In this document: piece by piece, positions 26,779 through 35,094 of the stretch | How the letters are laid out: every line of letters starts with the position of its first letter | Numbering within the stretch: position 1 is the stretch's first letter | The notes under the pieces: generated by a model | What the model was told of the DNA's origin: nothing | Seen by the model: only the letters and a program-made list of their open reading frames with translations | Databases searched by the model: none | Origin: Nocardia sputorum | GTDB lineage: Bacteria > Actinomycetota > Actinomycetes > Mycobacteriales > Mycobacteriaceae | Reading direction: 5' to 3' | Assembly (NCBI RefSeq): GCF_027924405.1 | Contig: NZ_AP026978.1 | Span: forward strand, 6,758,001 to 6,822,000 | DNA length: 64,000 nucleotides | Program-made: the position numbers and the translations under genes

Positions 26779-27066
26779 GTGGCGCGCGAGCACCAACCGG
26801 CCCTCGACCACACCCGAGAGCAACCGTCACCGCACCCGGAGCAGCCTGACGTGCGCCTAGCGGTGGTGATCGACGACCACCGATTGGACTTCGCCGCCTG
26901 CCTCACCTCCGCGTTGTGGTTCCTCCAAGAACAGCACCGGCGAAGGTTCGTCGACTCCGTCGAGGTGATCCCAGGCGACACAACCGGCTTACGCCGGTTG
27001 CCGAACGAGCGACTGTACGACGGACCGTGCACGAAGCGCGACCACGCGCCTCAACTCCTCACCTGA
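26779..27066 (+). CDS. Hypothetical protein
   Basis: A 95-residue frame starting GTG at 26779 whose third codon positions are mostly G or C, as in real genes here. The middle part VRLAVVIDDHRLDFAACLTS then ALWFLQEQHRRRFVDSVEV looks like a folded domain. No family is recognised and there is no clear ribosome binding site. It begins within a few bases of where the XRE gene is broken, so it may itself be part of the rearrangement, perhaps a fragment. Confidence 0.45.
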   Translation: MAREHQPALDHTREQPSPHPEQPDVRLAVVIDDHRLDFAACLTSALWFLQEQHRRRFVDSVEVIPGDTTGLRRLPNERLYDGPCTKRDHAPQLLT

Positions 27067-27129
27067 ATCCGTAGTCTGAGCAGTGCGTCGGAGAACTGAA
27101 CGATTTTTTACTCTCCGGCTGCCTGACCT

Positions 27130-29757
27130 TCAACTTTCGGCGTCGTCGCGCTTCCCGCGTTTCTCAACCAAGTGGTCGAGTTTGTCCACGATGTACGCAT
27201 GGTCGGCGCTGGTGTGGATCGCGTGGTGGTACCAGGTTTCGGCTTCGTCGAGATCGCCCCTTGCCTGGAAGAGGTCACCGAGTTCGACCATGGCGTATGC
27301 ATGGTATTCGGTGGTCGTGGTGCCAGTGTCAGTGTTGAGGGCGCGGCGATACCAGGCTTCGGCCTCGGCGAAATCACCCCGCGCCTGGAAAAGGCCACCG
27401 AGTTTAACCATGGCGTACGCATGGTCGGGTTCGGCGTTGATCGCACGGCGGTACCAGGTTTCCGCCTCGGCGAAATCACCCCGTGTCCCGAATAGGTCAC
27501 CGAGGCTCTCCATAGCGAATATGTAGTCGGGGTCAGCGTCGATCGCGCGGCGATACCACGTTTCGGCCTCGGCAAGATCACCCCGCTCCTTGAACAGGTC
27601 ACCGAGTTCGACCATGGCGTATGCGTAGTCGGGATCAGCGTCGATCGCGCGCCGATACCACGTTTCGGCCTCGGCAAGATCACCCCGCTCCTTGAACAGG
27701 TCACCGAAGCTGCACATGGCGTACGCGTAGTCGGGATCAGCGTCGATCGCGCGCCGATACCACGTTTCGGCCTCGGCAAGATCACCCCGCTCCTTGAGCG
27801 CGTTGCCCAGCATGCTCATGGCGTATGCGTAGTCGGGGTCGGCGTCGATTGCGCGGCGATACCACGTTTCGGCCTCGGCAAGATCACCCCGCCCCTTGAA
27901 CAGGCCACCGAGTCTGACCATGACAAATGCGTGATGAACATCGGTGCCGGTGCCGGTGTCGGTTTCGAGGGCGCGGCGGTAATAGGTTTCAGACTCAGCG
28001 AAATCACCGCGTTTGCTCAGTAGGTGGCCAAGCATGACCATGGCGTATGTGTAGTCGGGGTCGGCGTCGAGAGCGCGGCGGTACCACGTTTCAGCTTCGG
28101 CGAGTTCACCCCGCCTCTCCACTAGGTGGCCGAGGTTGGTCATGGAGAGCGGGTCGTTGATAGTGGTTCGGCGCCACATTGTTTCGGCGATGTCGAGTTC
28201 TCCACGCAGGTAGGCCTGGTAGCCGACCCTTCTCAGGGTGTGGGGTTGCGCCTGCTGGGTGGTGGTGTGCCAGAAATCTGTCGGGATGGGGCGGTGTGGA
28301 TGGTTTTGTCCGTCGTCGGCGGCGATGAGGTAATCGAATGCTGTGAAGGTGCGGGAGCGATCCGGGTTGCGGCCGGATTGCAATGCTGCGACTCTTCCTA
28401 CCTGCTCGGTGGGGGTGCAGGCGGTCTGAATCGCGGCTTTCACGTCAGCGTCGGTGATGTCGAGGTCGGCACGTTGTCCATCGATACGGGCCAGGGCCAG
28501 CTCGGTGAGGACGGTTTCCGGGACGGGATCAGGTTGTCCGATGCGACTCCAGTCGACGGCGACTTCGATGACTGTGCGGAGGACAGGTTCGAGGATGCGG
28601 GCGGCGTCGTAGCGACGCAGAAGTTCCGGAGCACCAGCCAGGACCTCGGCAAGCCCGTGCCGGTCGAGGGGGAGAGACGGGTAAGCAACCGCCGCTTGGG
28701 CTTGCTCGGCGGGGTCTTCGCTGGTCGATGCCAGTTCTATGCGGCAAGCCTGGTCGAGGACAGCCCTGATGTCGCGAGTCAGTTCACCGCCGTTGTCATC
28801 GCGGAGGCGGGCGAGGGCTTCGCTGCGAAGGGTCGCGGCGACCACGGTGCGGGCGGGGCGGTCGTTCAGATGGGCGAGCAGGGCGGGGGTGAGGGGGTGC
28901 TCGGCGGTCAGGAAATCCTGCAGGTTTTCCAGCCAGACCACGATCACCTCCGTACTGGTGGTGAACCGTGGATGCTCGGGGACGCGGTGCAGCGTATTGG
29001 GGTGGGGAACCAGCACACGAGCGTGCGGCAGCATGCGACGTGCGGCTTCGAACAGGGTTCTGGTCTTACCGGCCTTCGACGGTCCGGTGATGACGACGAT
29101 CCGTTGCTCGACCAAGGCGGTGGCGACCCGTGTATCCACGTCGCGAGCGGTACGAGCAACGTACTCATCGAGTGCAGCGAGACCGTCATGGGCATCTTCG
29201 GGTTCGCCGAACCGGTTCGGCGTCGCACCCAGCCGGTACGGGGTCAATGCCTCCACACGGGGGAGATCCCCTTCGTCGAGTTGCTCTACCAGCCCTGCCC
29301 ATCCCGGCATCCGGGTGCTCCCCACAGCGGCCGTCGGGGGATCGGCAGGTACGGCCGCGGCGGCGTCGCGGCGAGCCAGCCAGTCTTCCCGGGTGCGACG
29401 GTCCAGATGCGCGCGATCGGCCAGGCGACCGGCGCGGCGCAGGAAGTACTCCACCACCGTGATCAGCTGGTCGTCGTCGCGTGGCACCGTGCGTTGCACG
29501 GCAGGGTTGGTGGGAAACCAGCTACGCAACGTCGATTCCGGTACCCCGGCTCCCCGGGCGATCGCCTGCACTGACAGCGGCCGCTTTGCCGATGGTGATC
29601 GCGCCGCCGCCCGGGCCGCGTCCAGGGCGGTGAAGAATTCCTCCCGCGCACCCTGCTCGGCCATCATCGCTGCCCGAAGAAGCGCGAGTCGCGACGGCTC
29701 GGCACGACTCGCGAACAGGTAATCAGCCGAAAGCCCACCCCTGACATGCGCATTCAT
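27130..29757 (-). CDS. Large HTH / P-loop NTPase / TPR protein (STAND-like)
   Basis: An 875-residue protein. An HTH-like segment (RPLSVQAIARGAGVPESTLR, about residues 59-78) is followed by a P-loop NTPase with ITGPSKAGKT (residues 223-232) and a Walker B-like VIVVWLENLQDFL. From about residue 508 to the end are some ten TPR units of 34 residues, most ending close to AEAETWYRRAIDADPDYAYA. This is the layout of STAND-type signal ATPases, many of which act in self/non-self recognition. The start at 29757 (MNAHVRGG) has only a weak RBS. Target and effector action are unknown; no separate effector domain is visible. Confidence 0.8.
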   Translation of the reverse strand: MNAHVRGGLSADYLFASRAEPSRLALLRAAMMAEQGAREEFFTALDAARAAARSPSAKRPLSVQAIARGAGVPESTLRSWFPTNPAVQRTVPRDDDQLITVVEYFLRRAGRLADRAHLDRRTREDWLARRDAAAAVPADPPTAAVGSTRMPGWAGLVEQLDEGDLPRVEALTPYRLGATPNRFGEPEDAHDGLAALDEYVARTARDVDTRVATALVEQRIVVITGPSKAGKTRTLFEAARRMLPHARVLVPHPNTLHRVPEHPRFTTSTEVIVVWLENLQDFLTAEHPLTPALLAHLNDRPARTVVAATLRSEALARLRDDNGGELTRDIRAVLDQACRIELASTSEDPAEQAQAAVAYPSLPLDRHGLAEVLAGAPELLRRYDAARILEPVLRTVIEVAVDWSRIGQPDPVPETVLTELALARIDGQRADLDITDADVKAAIQTACTPTEQVGRVAALQSGRNPDRSRTFTAFDYLIAADDGQNHPHRPIPTDFWHTTTQQAQPHTLRRVGYQAYLRGELDIAETMWRRTTINDPLSMTNLGHLVERRGELAEAETWYRRALDADPDYTYAMVMLGHLLSKRGDFAESETYYRRALETDTGTGTDVHHAFVMVRLGGLFKGRGDLAEAETWYRRAIDADPDYAYAMSMLGNALKERGDLAEAETWYRRAIDADPDYAYAMCSFGDLFKERGDLAEAETWYRRAIDADPDYAYAMVELGDLFKERGDLAEAETWYRRAIDADPDYIFAMESLGDLFGTRGDFAEAETWYRRAINAEPDHAYAMVKLGGLFQARGDFAEAEAWYRRALNTDTGTTTTEYHAYAMVELGDLFQARGDLDEAETWYHHAIHTSADHAYIVDKLDHLVEKRGKRDDAES
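27170..28130. repeat. Tandem 102-bp coding repeats (TPR units)
   Basis: TPR units inside the gene at 27130-29757 repeat with a 102-bp period; the central four or five copies are nearly identical in DNA, for example the segment CACGTTTCGGCCTCGGCAAG at 27540-27890. Two units carry an 8-residue Thr/Gly-rich insert (TDTGTGTDV and TDTGTTTTE). Such identity suggests recent unequal recombination. Confidence 0.85.
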
Positions 29758-29853
29758 GCACTCTAACGATTCACGGGGTTCGCTGGAACACCACCGTGCG
29801 GGCTGTGCTGGAACTCGACCCAGTTCGAAACCAGCCCCAGGAGAACCACAGCC

Positions 29854-30048
29854 ATGCATCCCACCCTGCGTAAGACACTGCTGATCACCATCGCACTACT
29901 GCTCGGCATCATCACCGGCATGGTCAACGCCCTGCTCACCCATTTCGGAGGGGGCCACGTCACCGACACGATCCGCGACGGCGGCATCGGGTTCACCGGC
30001 ACCACGGCCTTCGTCTTGGTGGTGATGGCCTATATCGGAGTCCTCTGA
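29854..30048 (+). CDS. Small membrane protein
   Basis: A 64-residue protein with two hydrophobic helices (LLITIALLLGIITGMVNALL and TAFVLVVMAYIGVL) joined by a short polar loop GGGHVTDTIRDGG. AGGAGA lies nine bases before the ATG. It is divergent from the TPR gene. Two-helix small proteins beside a sensor ATPase can be membrane effectors or unrelated; nothing here decides it. Confidence 0.65.
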   Translation: MHPTLRKTLLITIALLLGIITGMVNALLTHFGGGHVTDTIRDGGIGFTGTTAFVLVVMAYIGVL

Positions 30049-30222
30049 ACCGCGCGCATCCCAGATACAACCGATCTCGATCGAACCCACGGCTGCGCTC
30101 GGCGTGCTCGTCGGCGGCGATGCCATGCACTGCCACCTGGTGCGGCGCCCAGGCCGGGCCGCCGCGAACCAGGTGGCCGCTGGATCGATCGCCGCCAACC
30201 CGACGGGCGATCGATGCGAAAC

Positions 30223-30266
30223 GCACGATCGGCGATCGGTGGTTGGGCCCCGATCGCCGGTCGTGC
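30223..30266. terminator. Hairpin terminator between convergent genes
   Basis: A 17-bp stem with one mismatch (30223-30239 and 30250-30266), loop of 10 bases, lying between the small membrane gene and the DoxX gene that face each other. Confidence 0.7.
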
Positions 30267-30277
30267 TTATGGGTTCG

Positions 30278-30715
30278 TCATCGCGAGAGCGCGTTACGCA
30301 GATCGGTGACGGTGGCGCGGCGCTCGTAGGCGATCCAGGCGAAGATCGCGGCGAGTACCAACGGGAAGATCGCCATCGCGGGCTTGTCGGCGATGAAAGC
30401 CTGCGTCCCGGCGGCCAGCACGGTAAGAACGGACAGACCCGCGGCGGCCAGGGCACTGAGCCGTGGCACCATAAGGCCGATACCGCCCGCGACCTCCACG
30501 ACTCCGATGAAGATGAGCAGTCCGAGGGGGATGGTCAGATTCTCGGGGGCATTGTCCGTCAAGGTGTTCGGTATCACGAGCTTCGGCCCGCCGGAGGCGA
30601 TGATGAAGAACAGGCCGAGCAGGATCTGCAGGGTCCACAGGACGCGGTTGCGGGCCTTGCCGGGACGGTCGGTGACGTCGGCGGTGAAGTTGGCGGTGGG
30701 GTTGGCACTGGTCAT
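30278..30715 (-). CDS. DoxX family membrane protein
   Basis: A 145-residue protein with four membrane helices and DoxX-like blocks (TLQILLGLFFIIASGGPKL, FIGVVEVAGGIGLMVPRLS). DoxX proteins are small inner-membrane proteins; in mycobacteria one links to oxidative-stress defence, but most have no known role. ATG at 30715 has AGGACCGG upstream. It stands alone between accessory genes. Confidence 0.85.
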   Translation of the reverse strand: MTSANPTANFTADVTDRPGKARNRVLWTLQILLGLFFIIASGGPKLVIPNTLTDNAPENLTIPLGLLIFIGVVEVAGGIGLMVPRLSALAAAGLSVLTVLAAGTQAFIADKPAMAIFPLVLAAIFAWIAYERRATVTDLRNALSR

Positions 30716-30826
30716 TTCCGGTCCTCTGGTCGGTCGCGCCGGGTTGGTAGCGCGTTCAACAGATAGGACGGAGCACCGTCCGAAAACTCATCGCCGTTCG
30801 TGAAGATTTTTTTCGAGACTCCCGTG

Positions 30827-31342
30827 CTACACCACTGTCTTGGATGTGGGTATCCAGGTCCCGTGGAAGCCGTTGGGGACTCGCACGGGCAGATGGATTT
30901 CGGCGACCGGTGCGGCGGCGAGGTCGGTTGCGTCGAGGATCAGCAGGTAGCTGGTTCCACGGGCGCGGTCGTGGGCGAAGGTGAGCAGGTATCCGTCGTT
31001 TTCACCGGTGGTGGCGTGGCGGGGGACGAAGACGGCCTCGCCACAGGTGTGGTTGTCGGGCAGCTGGTGGGTATGGCGGGTGACGCCGCGGGTGAAGTCG
31101 TAGCGATAGATGCGGGAATGCGGCGGTCGGGCATCGAGGGAGAAGCTGGTCACGTATCCGAAGCGGTGCGCGCGCCCGATCGCGGTGTCGGCGACTCGGG
31201 GGTATTCCACGGCCACGTCGTCGATCTGCTCCTCGACGACCGTGCCATGAGTCAGGTCCAGCCTCCACTGGTGGAGGCGGGGCAGCCCGCCGCTGGTATC
31301 GGCGCTGCCGCCACGCCACACTTCGTCGTCGGCTCGACGGCC
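30827..31342 (-). pseudogene. Carotenoid oxygenase, C-terminal fragment
   Basis: The frame encodes the last third of a carotenoid-cleavage dioxygenase (RPE65 family): EYPRVADTAIGRAHRFGYV, GEAVFVPRHATTGENDGYLL, and the conserved end LPVRVPNGFHGTWIP with its iron-ligand His. The N-terminal two thirds with three other His ligands are missing; upstream is a stop at 31343-31345 and, 12 bp before that, the end of an intact LLM gene. A full protein would be about 450-500 residues, so this is a remnant left by deletion or insertion. Confidence 0.85.
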
Positions 31343-31354
31343 TCAGCCGCCCCG

Positions 31355-32161
31355 CTAACGTCCGCTGAGTTCGGCGACGACCGGAGCGAATCTCTCGGCG
31401 AAGTCGGCGCCGAAGACGAAATAGGAGAAGCCGATCTCCTCCCGTCGGCGCTGGATCTCCTCGGCGGCGGCCGCCGGATCGTCCGGAAGTACGGTCAGTG
31501 CGTCCGCCGCACGCCACGCGGCGGGGTCGGTGTCGGGGGGCGCCATGTGCGGCGCGACGGTGTCACCGATAACCGGAACGGCGAGCGCCAGTTCGGCATC
31601 CCCGATGGCACGGAACTCGCGTGCCAGACGCTCGACTTCGCCCCGAGGCTGATCCCCCAGCACGAAGGTGACGGTGTCCGCGACCTCGGCCGCCAACGCC
31701 CGGGCCTTCGGACCGTATACGGCCATCGCTACGGGCGTGTGACGGTCGGGGCCGTCGAGATCTCGCAGCCTCCTGACGGTCTCACGGATCTGTGCCAGCC
31801 GCTCGTTCGGCGGCGGTACGGCGGGCTGTCCCTTGTCGCGGAGCTCGTCCTCGATTCCCGGCCTGCCCGTGCCGATGCCCATCTCGAAGCGACCGTCGGT
31901 CAGCAGCGACAGCGAGTGCGCTTCCCACGCCGTCAGCCAGGCCGGGCGGAGCGGAGAGGCGTACACCCACGTGCCCACGCGCAGGTCGGTCAGGGCCGCG
32001 ACGGTGGCCAGCATCGGGCCTGGCGCCGGTTGCGTCTGCGGGAAGTCGGGCACCAGCAACGTCGAGTAGCCGCTGTCGGCGATGCGGCGCACGCGGTCTC
32101 GCCACGTCGGCACGTCAGTCCTGAGCGGGGCAACGACCCCGAACCGAAACGGTCTCGTCAT
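31355..32161 (-). CDS. LLM-class oxidoreductase (luciferase-like, probably F420-dependent)
   Basis: A 268-residue single-domain luciferase-like protein: start FRFGVVAPLRTDVPTWRDRV, core block LSLLTDGRFEMGIGTGRPG, and the end FSYFVFGADFAERFAPVV. Such proteins use FMN or F420; actinobacterial members are mainly F420 users. The stop codon is 12 bp from the carotenoid oxygenase remnant, so it sits at a rearrangement joint. Substrate unknown. Confidence 0.88.
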   Translation of the reverse strand: MTRPFRFGVVAPLRTDVPTWRDRVRRIADSGYSTLLVPDFPQTQPAPGPMLATVAALTDLRVGTWVYASPLRPAWLTAWEAHSLSLLTDGRFEMGIGTGRPGIEDELRDKGQPAVPPPNERLAQIRETVRRLRDLDGPDRHTPVAMAVYGPKARALAAEVADTVTFVLGDQPRGEVERLAREFRAIGDAELALAVPVIGDTVAPHMAPPDTDPAAWRAADALTVLPDDPAAAAEEIQRRREEIGFSYFVFGADFAERFAPVVAELSGR

Positions 32162-32404
32162 GCCTGAATTCCTCTCCGCTTTGCGAGATCATCTGGCACC
32201 CACCCCTCGGGAAGGTCCATGATCATGTCCTTACAGACATCGACGGCGGATACCCCCGAAACTCATCGGTGCAGCCGGATCGTGTACCTGCGAACGCCGG
32301 GAACTCGGCAACACGGGGCGACTTCCGGGGATCGGCGGGCACCTGGACGGATAGTTGTGCGGATGCCGATAGGAGCCGATTCGGTTGCTGTAATACTCGG
32401 TCTG

Positions 32405-33052
32405 ATGGACATCCGATCCGTCCCCGCGACCGTATTGCGTGAGCGGCTACGCCACGTCCGGTGGATCGGTGGGGGCAGCGGCGCAGGCAAGACGACGATC
32501 GCACGCGATCTCGCGACGCGGCACGGGCTGCGGGTGTATTCGACCGATGAGGCGATGCGCGACCACGCGGCCCGCAGCACCTCCGATGACGCGCCATTGC
32601 TCAGCCGCTTTCTAGCGATGGATATGGACGAACGCTGGGTGAACCGATCACCTGAGACGATGCTGGAGACGTTCCACTGGTTCGACGGTGAGGGTTTCGG
32701 GTTCATAGTCGAGGACCTGCTGGGTATGTCTGCCGAAACCGGTGTCATCGCCGAGGGGTTCCGCCTGCTGCCACGATTGGTCGCGCCCCTGCTCACGACC
32801 GTCGAGCACGGCGTGTGGCTGCTGCCGACACCCGAGTTCCGCCGGGCCGCATTCGACCGGCGCGGCTGGGACATCCCCGGCAGGACAAGTCACCCGCAGC
32901 GTGCCGCGCAGAATCTGCTCGACCGCGACCGGTTGTTCACCGACCGCATTCGCAACGAGACCACCCGCCTGCATTTGCCCGCTATCGAGATGGGCACCGC
33001 GATGACCGAAGCTGATGTGACCGACGCGGTCGGCCGGATATTTCGGCTTTGA
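32405..33052 (+). CDS. P-loop kinase-like protein
   Basis: A 215-residue protein with a Walker A motif WIGGGSGAGKTTIARDLA (residues 20-37), like small-molecule or nucleoside kinases of the AAA_17/AAA_18 type. Further blocks are VYSTDEAMRDHAAR and VIAEGFRLLPRLV. ATG at 32405 is chosen because the P-loop begins soon after; there is no strong RBS, and the upstream extension to 32219 looks non-coding. Cytosolic; substrate unknown. Confidence 0.75.
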   Translation: MDIRSVPATVLRERLRHVRWIGGGSGAGKTTIARDLATRHGLRVYSTDEAMRDHAARSTSDDAPLLSRFLAMDMDERWVNRSPETMLETFHWFDGEGFGFIVEDLLGMSAETGVIAEGFRLLPRLVAPLLTTVEHGVWLLPTPEFRRAAFDRRGWDIPGRTSHPQRAAQNLLDRDRLFTDRIRNETTRLHLPAIEMGTAMTEADVTDAVGRIFRL

Positions 33053-33083
33053 ACCGGCGGGCCATCCACGGGAGCCAGGTCGA

Positions 33084-33566
33084 TCATCGGGCCTCGATCT
33101 GTTCGCGCAGGATGTCTCCGTGGCCGGCGTGCCGGGCGAACTCGGCGGTCATGAACATATAGATCCAGCGAAGGCTGACGACGACTCCCTTGTGTGGATG
33201 CTCGCGGGTCTCGTCCAGGGGGATCCGCGCTGCGATAGACCTGGCTCGGGCGCTTGCGCGTTCGAACTCCGCGATCACCTCGGTCACCGTCTCGTCATCG
33301 CCCACCTCGAACCCTCCGTGTGCCCACAGCGGGCCGTCACAGTCGTCGTCGGTGAGTCGTCCGAGCGTGCGCTGGAACCACATCCGCTCGGCGAACGCGG
33401 CGTGTTTGATCAGGGCTATCGGCGTTGTCAGCGAAGGTACGAGCCGGCTCCTGGCGTCGGTTTCGGACAGGCCGCGCACCGTATCGATGAGATCGGCGCG
33501 TGCCTGGTCGAGCATGGTCTCGAGCAGTTCTCGTTCGGTGCCGGTGGCGCGGATCGAAGTGGTCAT
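33084..33566 (-). CDS. DinB family protein (DUF664)
   Basis: A 160-residue DinB-like four-helix protein: ELLETMLDQARADLIDTVRG, PIALIKHAAFAERMWFQRTL, and the C-terminal SLRWIYMFMTAEFARHAGHG with metal-ligand His residues. DUF664 proteins are mostly uncharacterised; mycothiol-dependent transferases share the fold. ATG at 33566 follows GGAGG by 11 bases. It is convergent with the P-loop kinase gene. Confidence 0.88.
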   Translation of the reverse strand: MTTSIRATGTERELLETMLDQARADLIDTVRGLSETDARSRLVPSLTTPIALIKHAAFAERMWFQRTLGRLTDDDCDGPLWAHGGFEVGDDETVTEVIAEFERASARARSIAARIPLDETREHPHKGVVVSLRWIYMFMTAEFARHAGHGDILREQIEAR

Positions 33567-33924
33567 CGGAGACTGGTCCTCCCTCGGCCGGTCCGGCACA
33601 CGCCAGACAGACCGATCTGCTGGTGGTGATTCGGAGACGGTTCGCCGGCAAGACCCGGCACCGGGGTGGTCGCATGCTTCGCGACCAGGAATCCTGATTC
33701 GGTCGGCGACGGGTTCCTAGCCCACGTCAGAAGCGGGCGCGCCGGACCGACCACGAATCTACCACTCGCCGTTGCGGTGCGGCGGCCCGGTACTGCACCC
33801 GATGCTGAACCAACGAACCCCGCACCACCATCACCACCGGCGTTGCCAAAGCCGGCGGCAACGCCCTCGTCACCGGACTACCTGACACTGCCGAGGCCCA
33901 TAGCTGGTCCAGTCGGCCGCTATC
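33567..33924. other. Intergenic region, 358 bp
   Basis: No gene, strong hairpin or repeat was recognised. Open frames here have no recognisable domain and poor codon character. It may hold the DinB promoter and remnants of older sequence. Confidence 0.4.
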
Positions 33925-34368
33925 TCACCTGCCCTGGTTGGCGATGAACGCCTGGACGGCGTCGAGGAATTCCGGGCCGCCCGCGGCGTATCCGCCGACG
34001 GTTCCTCCGATCAGCACACCCACGGGGATGCTGACGCCCCAGATCAGGGGCATACAGGCACCGAGGAGGCCGCCCACGATGGCGCCGCCGACTACGCCGG
34101 GAAGGTTCTTGTTGATCTGCTCCTTGAGTCGGTCGTAGGAGCTGATGTCCTCCAGTTGCGCGATATCCGTCGGGGTCGATGTCAGGGTGAGGTCATCCGC
34201 GCCGATGTGCTGGTAGTTGATGCCATGATCCGAACCGGAAGTCGCGTCCCCCGCAATCACCGCGGGCGGCTGCTCCATAACGACCGGTTCCGCATGGGCG
34301 GTGGCCGCGGCTATGCCCACGGCCGAGATGGCCAGGAAAACGGCAGCGGTGATTTTCTCGAGCTTCAT
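33925..34368 (-). CDS. Secreted protein with glycine-zipper segment
   Basis: A 147-residue protein with a signal peptide (KLEKITAAVFLAISAVGIAA, cleavage near AHAEP, residue 27) and a Gly-rich hydrophobic stretch GVVGGAIVGGLLGACMPLIW to GGTVGGYAAGG near residues 90-132. This fits a small exported or membrane-inserting protein of the type common in Nocardia. No enzymatic motif is seen. ATG at 34368. Confidence 0.75.
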   Translation of the reverse strand: MKLEKITAAVFLAISAVGIAAATAHAEPVVMEQPPAVIAGDATSGSDHGINYQHIGADDLTLTSTPTDIAQLEDISSYDRLKEQINKNLPGVVGGAIVGGLLGACMPLIWGVSIPVGVLIGGTVGGYAAGGPEFLDAVQAFIANQGR

Positions 34369-34493
34369 CTTCGAATCCCTCCACTCAGCTGCCCCGGATG
34401 GGCGGACCGAGTCAGACCTTAGGCGTCGAAGTCAAAAGTGTGGGTATGCCACACGCAGTTCGAAGTCACCGAGCCCGCACTTCGACACCGGCC

Positions 34494-34856
34494 CTAGCCG
34501 CGATAAATCTCGACATAAGCGTTGGTCGCCACCGCGACCACACCGGGACCCGTTCCCGTGCATCCCGTGGTGATGCGCTGGCCGGTCGGCGTGAAGGGGT
34601 AGCTCAGCGCTTGGTAGGAGCCGACGCCGTACTGCGGGAACGGCCCGCTGGCGTAGAGGCCGAAGCAGTCGACATGCAAGACGTAGTTGCTTCCTCCGTC
34701 GGGTCGGCAAGTCGCCGACGCACCGAAAAGATCGCGCTCGACGACGCAATCCTGCGGCGCCGCTTGGGCAGTCCCGTAACCGGCAATAGCGACGAAAGCC
34801 AGACCCGAAACTCCAGCGGCCGCGACGCGTACGGCGGCAGTAATAACATTCTTCAT
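34494..34856 (-). CDS. Small secreted protein with cysteine pairs
   Basis: A 120-residue protein with a signal peptide (MKNVITAAVRVAAAGVSGL, cleavage near AQAAPQ, residue 33) and a mature part with four cysteines (DCVVERD, ATCRPDG, DCFGLY, TGCTGT), probably two disulfides. GGAGG seven bases before ATG 34856 fixes the start. It follows the same pattern as the exported gene next to it. No family is recognised. Confidence 0.75.
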   Translation of the reverse strand: MKNVITAAVRVAAAGVSGLAFVAIAGYGTAQAAPQDCVVERDLFGASATCRPDGGSNYVLHVDCFGLYASGPFPQYGVGSYQALSYPFTPTGQRITTGCTGTGPGVVAVATNAYVEIYRG

Positions 34857-35094
34857 GAAAATGCCTCCTGTTCCACGGTGCTCTTCGACCTTCAGTGGCC
34901 GGATGTTACGGCCGCTGGATCCGAAAACGGCAGCGGTACTTATGTCCTTGCAGCGATACCGCGGAGCCCCTCTCAACACATGGGTACTCCGCGCATGTAG
35001 CGCGCCCTGATTGGTGCGCGAACGACGCCGAAGAATCCGTCGTGAGCTCGCCGCGAACACACCGGGACCGAGTCGCGGCCAATACACTGCACGC

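Noticed and set aside
33563..33947. Overlapping small open frames in the 358-bp gap after DinB
   Set aside because: No RBS, no domain and poor codon character on either strand.
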